A model generated the notes under the pieces. That model had not been told where the DNA came from, did no database searches, and was given only the letters and a program-made list of their open reading frames with translations. Shown here piece by piece: positions 6,548 through 9,902 of a stretch of 9,902 nucleotides of DNA. Position 1 is the stretch's first letter; each line of letters begins with the position of its first letter. The translations under genes were made by a program, and so were the position numbers. The DNA is taken from NCBI GenBank assembly GCA_038891515.1, contig JAWAEB010000058.1, positions 1 to 9,902 on the forward strand. Direction: 5' to 3'. This DNA comes from HRBIN01 sp038891515. Its GTDB lineage: Archaea; Thermoproteota; Nitrososphaeria_A; Caldarchaeales; Caldarchaeaceae.

Positions 6548-7774
6548 TTGGATTTTGCTTTAACAGTTGAGCAAAAAGTCTTCAGCGACAAGGTGTCCGA
6601 GTTCTGCGCTAGGGAGATAGCTCCAAAATGGATTGAAGTAGATGAGAAGGGGGAGATAGGTGCTGAAATAGTCAAGTCCATGTCCCAAGCCGGATTGTTA
6701 GGACTGACACTTCCCGAGGAGTATGGGGGACAGGGAGGCACCTTTACAGAGGCAGCTATTGCAGGAGAGCAGATAGCTTACCACGGGCCGGCTCTCTCAC
6801 TGGCTGTACTCTACCTAATCCAGTGCTCATGGCCATATATACTATACCGCTACGGCACAACAGCCGCCAAGGAAGAGATACTTCACCGCATAACTTCAGG
6901 TGAGGCGGTCTTGGGGATTGCAAGCACAGAAGCTCATGGAGGCAGCGACATATCATCAATCCTCTGCCGCTCTGAGAGGACAACCGACGGCAACTGGGTT
7001 CTAAACGGTGAGAAGTCCATGACTTCCCTACCGTCGGTGGTGGAGAAGATGCCTTGGGGTGGGGGGTGGTTTCTCATAGCAAGGACTGGCGACCCCGGAC
7101 TAAAACATCGGAGCATAACCAACTTCATCGTATTGATGAAGAAAGATGGGAGTATGGTTGATGGTATAAGCTACAGACCATGGACGGAGTTTGCAAGACG
7201 CGGGTTAGACACCTCAATCATACGCTTCCACAATGTCAGAATAGATGACAAGTACCGGGTAGGTGAAGTCAACAATGGGTTTAAGATAGCAATGGAGGGG
7301 TTCAACTTGGCCCGAAGCATGATTGGAGCCGTCTGCGTGGGCTGCGCTAGGTGGTTAATGGACCAGGCTATGCAGTGGCTCAAGTCTAGGAAGATGTTCG
7401 GTAAACCACTAGCCTCTTATCAGGGGATAAACTTTCGGCTGGCAGAGTACGCCTCTGAGATAGAGGCAGCACGTCTCCTCTGTTATAAGGCAGCTTGGAC
7501 AGCGGACAGGTATTATTTCAAGAGGGAGCCTGGCGTGGGATTAGGAGATGTGGCCATGATGAGCGCCATGGCCAAGCTGAAATGCGCCGGATTGGCCGTG
7601 GACCTAGGGGAGGATGTTATGAAGTGGTTCGGAGGCGCATCTTATTTCAAGGAGACACCCATCTTCAGAGCATGGCTGGCTGCATTCAGCTATGTTGTGG
7701 GCGCAGAGGGTGCGGAGAACATTATGCGCCTAATAATAGCCCGTGAGCTGCTGGGCAGGGAATATGTAGAGTAG
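6548..7774 (+). CDS. Acyl-CoA dehydrogenase family flavoprotein
   Basis: A 408-residue FAD enzyme predicted to oxidise an acyl-CoA to the trans-2-enoyl-CoA in fatty-acid, branched-chain or aromatic acid breakdown; the substrate cannot be read from the sequence. The N-terminal domain begins DFALTVEQKVFSDKV, the usual family opening. The middle domain has TEAHGGSD (127-134, usually TEPGAGSD), followed by WVLNGEKSMTS. The C-terminal domain has RKMFGKPLASYQG from 281 and AEGAENIMRLIIAREL near the end. Glu387 aligns with the catalytic glutamate of medium-chain acyl-CoA dehydrogenase. The frame is open to a TTG at 6428 inside alba, but no ATG or GTG occurs there. The TTG at 6548 puts the start exactly at the conserved N-terminus and after a TATA-like element. 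The exporter gene begins one base after its stop. Confidence 0.93.
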   Translation: MDFALTVEQKVFSDKVSEFCAREIAPKWIEVDEKGEIGAEIVKSMSQAGLLGLTLPEEYGGQGGTFTEAAIAGEQIAYHGPALSLAVLYLIQCSWPYILYRYGTTAAKEEILHRITSGEAVLGIASTEAHGGSDISSILCRSERTTDGNWVLNGEKSMTSLPSVVEKMPWGGGWFLIARTGDPGLKHRSITNFIVLMKKDGSMVDGISYRPWTEFARRGLDTSIIRFHNVRIDDKYRVGEVNNGFKIAMEGFNLARSMIGAVCVGCARWLMDQAMQWLKSRKMFGKPLASYQGINFRLAEYASEIEAARLLCYKAAWTADRYYFKREPGVGLGDVAMMSAMAKLKCAGLAVDLGEDVMKWFGGASYFKETPIFRAWLAAFSYVVGAEGAENIMRLIIARELLGREYVE

Positions 7775-7775
7775 G

Positions 7776-8390
7776 ATGTCGGCTATTGAATACGTAGTCT
7801 ACAGCACGCTGGTCTGCCTATCAATCATGATAGTACCTGGACAGATATTTTTTCTCACCATTCAGGAGGCCAGCAGAAGCAGGAGAGACGCTCTCATGAT
7901 GGGCCTCGGTATAGCTGCTGCAGAGATTGTCCTGCTCTTATTACTGTTTACGGGCTTCTCCACAATCCTGTACCGCATTGTCCCCGTTCTTCGCATAACC
8001 GGAGCTATCTTCCTCTTCATACTGGGTAGCCGCTCCATTGCCAGAAGCCTAAAGCCGACCACCAGAAAGAAGGTCGAAGGTTCACTTGCACCATTCAACC
8101 GGGGCTTCCTGATGACGGCCCTCAATCCACCATTCATAGTCTGGCTCTTTACAGCCGGTCTATCCACCCTGGATACAGGCGCGGCCTTGGGTCTCATGGG
8201 CTACCTTATCTTTGCCTCAGCCCTCCTAGGCTCTTCGTTGGCTGTCGTGCTCTTCCTCATCTTCGCCATATCTATAAGTAGCCACTATATGGGTGGTCCC
8301 GTCCTCAGATTTCTATACCTAGTCTCTGGACTAGCCTTCCTAGCCCTAGGTCTGAGCTTGCTTTACCAACTCCTCACGTATCCCCAATAA
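7776..8390 (+). CDS. LysE/RhtB family exporter-like membrane protein
   Basis: A 204-residue polytopic membrane protein of the LysE/RhtB superfamily, whose characterised members export amino acids such as lysine, homoserine or threonine. The approximate membrane segments are 5-27, 41-64, 68-87, 112-130, 135-163 and 175-198, the six-segment layout of the family. The family's PGP motif after helix 1 is PGQIFFLT (21-28), and the central motif is FNRGFLMTALNPPFIVWLF, close to the usual GFLLNLLNPKA pattern. It lies one base after the dehydrogenase stop, so the two genes are almost certainly one transcript with coupled translation; no promoter or clear ribosome site precedes it. The pairing hints that it exports an amino or organic acid related to the dehydrogenase pathway, but that is only a guess. 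Its 3' end overlaps the convergent YjbQ gene by 17 bases. Confidence 0.87.
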   Translation: MSAIEYVVYSTLVCLSIMIVPGQIFFLTIQEASRSRRDALMMGLGIAAAEIVLLLLLFTGFSTILYRIVPVLRITGAIFLFILGSRSIARSLKPTTRKKVEGSLAPFNRGFLMTALNPPFIVWLFTAGLSTLDTGAALGLMGYLIFASALLGSSLAVVLFLIFAISISSHYMGGPVLRFLYLVSGLAFLALGLSLLYQLLTYPQ

Positions 8391-8793
8391 CCTGAACAAG
8401 TATTCTACGCGTCCTTGGCCCATCAAACTCAGCTGCTATAATACTCTGCCAAGTGCCTAGGACTGGAGCGCCATTCTCCACAGGTGTGGTAAGCGAGTTG
8501 GAAAGAAGTATGGCCCTTAGGTGTGAGAAAGCATTTGCGTTAGCGTCAACAGTATCATGATGATAGCCCGCACCCTTTGGTGCAAGTTTCTCGAGAAACT
8601 CCAACACATCCCTCCTCAGGTTGGTTTCATTCTCATTAAGGTATAAGCCCAGGGTCGTGTGGAGTGAAAAGACACCGACAAAGCCTTTGGATATCCCCGA
8701 TGAAGATACAATCTCTCTCACCTTGTCTGTAATGTCCACCAGCTCAACCCTGCTCCTCGTGTTGATAGAAATGGTCTGGGAATGTATTCTCAT
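8374..8793 (-). CDS. YjbQ family protein (UPF0047)
   Basis: A 139-residue protein of the widely conserved YjbQ/UPF0047 family. The bacterial member YjbQ can form thiamine phosphate as a secondary activity, but the true cellular role is unsettled. All family hallmarks are present: LHTTLGLYLNENE at 44-56, YHHD at 77-80, NAFSHLRA at 87-94, PVENG at 104-108, LGTWQ at 112-116 and EFDGPRTRRILVQVIG at 122-137. The clustered histidines and acidic residues form the proposed active site. The length is typical (about 130-140). The start is ATG at 8793, about 28 bases from a strong TATA box, so the mRNA is probably leaderless. The gene lies 33 bases after the LLM oxidoreductase stop and converges on the exporter gene. 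Confidence 0.95.
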   Translation of the reverse strand: MRIHSQTISINTRSRVELVDITDKVREIVSSSGISKGFVGVFSLHTTLGLYLNENETNLRRDVLEFLEKLAPKGAGYHHDTVDANANAFSHLRAILLSNSLTTPVENGAPVLGTWQSIIAAEFDGPRTRRILVQVIGDT

Positions 8794-8817
8794 CTGGGCT
8801 CAATGTGGGCGGGTGGA

Positions 8818-8825
8818 TATATAAA
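8818..8825 (-). promoter_or_regulatory. Box A (TATA) of the yjbQ-family gene
   Basis: The minus strand reads TTTATATA within GCTTTATATATCCACCC, the strongest TATA box in the window. It is centred about 28 bases before the ATG at 8793 and fills the short gap after the LLM gene. The following CCAC is shared with the minus-strand promoter of the nuclease gene (GATTTATATCCAC). Confidence 0.75.
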
Positions 8826-8826
8826 G

Positions 8827-9765
8827 CTAAGTCTTGGCCCTCGAATAGGAGGGCATCACATCTTCGGCGAAGAGCTTAAGACTTGAAAGGTTTGTGTCAA
8901 GGTCCCTGAGTATGAGGAGGCTTACACCCATGCTCCTGAGCATCTCCACCTGCTCTACAATCTCGTCCGGCGTCCCATAGATCAGTGTGAATGACTTCCT
9001 AAGAGCGGACTCGTACGACTCCGCCAGCGGCATGTACTTCATCCTCTCCGCTCTCTCACCATCACACCTGTACGCCAGTATTGTGGTGAAAACCGCCTTT
9101 CGCACACCCCTATGGTCTCTTCCTAGAGCTTGGCTGAAGTGCTCAAAGGATCTAACTGCATCCCTAAACTCATCTCTGGATTCGCCATAAAAGTTCCACC
9201 CAAGACCCATCTCAGCTACAAGTCTCAGCATCAGCCTCCTACGGGCGCCAATCCATATAGGTGGATGGGGCTTCTGCACCGGCGGCGTGTTGGACAAAGC
9301 TCCGGTGAGGTGGTAATGCTGCCCAGCGTATCGCACCTCGCCTCCATCACTCATCAGAAGCCGCAACACGTCTACATATTCACGAAACCAACTGTACCGC
9401 TCTCTCCCCATAGGGTAAGGTATCCCCAGCACCCTATGCTCATGGGCTTGGGGCTCCGAGCCGAGACCAACACCCAGCTCAAGCCTACCACCAGAAATCT
9501 GGTCGAGAGTAGCCGCCATCTTGGCCAAGAGGGATGGATGACGGTAACTATAGCAAAGAACTGTGGTCCCAAGCCTCACCCCACCCACCACAGGAGCAAG
9601 CGCCGACATAAGAGTCCAAGTCTCCAAAACAGTCCTAGCCCTGCTAGGCTGCAGATGATCAGTGAACCAAAGGGAGCCATAGCCAAAACCCCTAATCTTC
9701 TCAGCCAGCTCCAACACCTCAGCAAAGGTGACATCATACCTAGGAACGACAGCCCCGAAAATCAC
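8827..9765 (-). CDS. LLM-class (luciferase-like) flavin/F420-dependent oxidoreductase
   Basis: A 312-residue TIM-barrel oxidoreductase of the bacterial-luciferase-like superfamily, using FMN or, more likely in archaea, coenzyme F420; the substrate is unknown. The protein opens MIFGAVVPRYD. LWFTDHL follows at 32-38, then the superfamily block RHPSLLAKMAATLDQISGGR at 75-94 running into LELGVGLG, PMGRERY at 118-124, and KPHPPIWIG at 165-173. Related enzymes include methylenetetrahydromethanopterin reductase (Mer) and F420-dependent glucose-6-phosphate dehydrogenase; nothing here singles out either. The frame extends to an ATG at 9798, but that lies upstream of a TATA-like box. GTG at 9765 is 26 bases from the box and gives the usual family N-terminus, so I prefer it. 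Confidence 0.9.
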   Translation of the reverse strand: MIFGAVVPRYDVTFAEVLELAEKIRGFGYGSLWFTDHLQPSRARTVLETWTLMSALAPVVGGVRLGTTVLCYSYRHPSLLAKMAATLDQISGGRLELGVGLGSEPQAHEHRVLGIPYPMGRERYSWFREYVDVLRLLMSDGGEVRYAGQHYHLTGALSNTPPVQKPHPPIWIGARRRLMLRLVAEMGLGWNFYGESRDEFRDAVRSFEHFSQALGRDHRGVRKAVFTTILAYRCDGERAERMKYMPLAESYESALRKSFTLIYGTPDEIVEQVEMLRSMGVSLLILRDLDTNLSSLKLFAEDVMPSYSRAKT

Positions 9766-9787
9766 ATAACCATGAATACGAACGCAG

Positions 9788-9796
9788 GATAAAATC
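9788..9796 (-). promoter_or_regulatory. Probable box A of the LLM oxidoreductase gene
   Basis: The minus strand reads GATTTTATC, centred about 26 bases upstream of the GTG at 9765. The position predicts a leaderless transcript starting at that GTG and argues against the ATG at 9798 as the real start. Confidence 0.55.
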
Positions 9797-9902
9797 ATTC
9801 AAAAACCTCAACCCGCCCCACCCGGCTCTGTTAACTTAAGGCTTTTGGCCTGGGGCTGTGGTTGTTCTGTCATGTTTGTTAGGCGTAGGACTGCTTACCC
9901 GT
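9797..9902. other. Right-edge upstream region, possibly with the start of a plus-strand gene
   Basis: After the LLM promoter comes a C-rich stretch (about 9808-9828) and then TTAACTTAAG (9831-9840), a weak TATA-like candidate. On the plus strand an ATG at 9872 (MFVRRRTAYP) and a GTG at 9858 (MVVLSCLLGVGLLTR) both stay open to the window end. Either could begin a divergent gene, but about ten to fifteen codons are too few to identify a product. I see no tRNA or other RNA gene in the visible part. Confidence 0.3.

Noticed and set aside
9130..9792. Long plus-strand open frame (220 codons)
   Set aside because: It is entirely opposite the LLM oxidoreductase gene, and its proline/serine/histidine-rich translation has no recognisable motif. 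It is a shadow frame.

Overview
The window is a gene-dense piece of an archaeal chromosome. Archaeal markers are the large subunit of the D-family replicative polymerase (PolD/DP2), a Sec61-beta translocon subunit, an Alba chromatin protein, a DUF2070 membrane protein and TATA (box A) promoters placed about 26-35 bases before start codons. Arginine is written mostly as AGG/AGA and isoleucine often as ATA, a bias common in thermophiles. PolD excludes the classic Crenarchaeota, which lack it. A thermophilic lineage such as Caldarchaeales/Nitrososphaeria, Korarchaeia or Bathyarchaeia would fit, but the lineage is an inference and cannot be fixed from this window.

Layout: (1) Positions 2-3183, plus strand: the DP2 gene, cut by the left edge, followed by a small winged-helix protein whose GTG overlaps the DP2 stop by one base. 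(2) Positions 3184-4361, minus strand: a metallo-beta-lactamase/beta-CASP nuclease, then Sec61-beta with its own promoter. Sec61-beta ends exactly where the winged-helix gene ends, so the two converge with no gap. (3) Positions 4362-4425: a 64-base divergent promoter in which one TATA element appears to serve both the nuclease and the DUF2070 gene. (4) Positions 4426-8390, plus strand: DUF2070 membrane protein, Alba, an acyl-CoA dehydrogenase and a LysE-family exporter; the last two are separated by one base and look like an operon. (5) Positions 8374-9765, minus strand: a luciferase-like (LLM) flavin/F420 oxidoreductase, then a YjbQ-family protein with its own promoter; the YjbQ gene overlaps the exporter tail to tail by 17 bases. 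(6) Positions 9766-9902: an upstream region holding the LLM promoter and perhaps the start of another plus-strand gene.

Most genes are single units with their own promoter, and the TATA-to-start distances point to leaderless or nearly leaderless mRNAs. The promoters help choose start codons: several genes appear to begin at GTG or TTG rather than at the longest open frame. The gene content is largely housekeeping (replication, chromatin, protein export, RNA processing) with a few metabolic genes. I see no mobile element, CRISPR array, tRNA or rRNA, and no clear undescribed multi-gene system. The points most worth a second look are the shared divergent TATA element, the co-translated winged-helix partner of PolD2, a PIP-box-like tail on PolD2, and the conserved-looking Asp/His motifs of the DUF2070 protein. 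No stretch over 300 bases lacks a gene.
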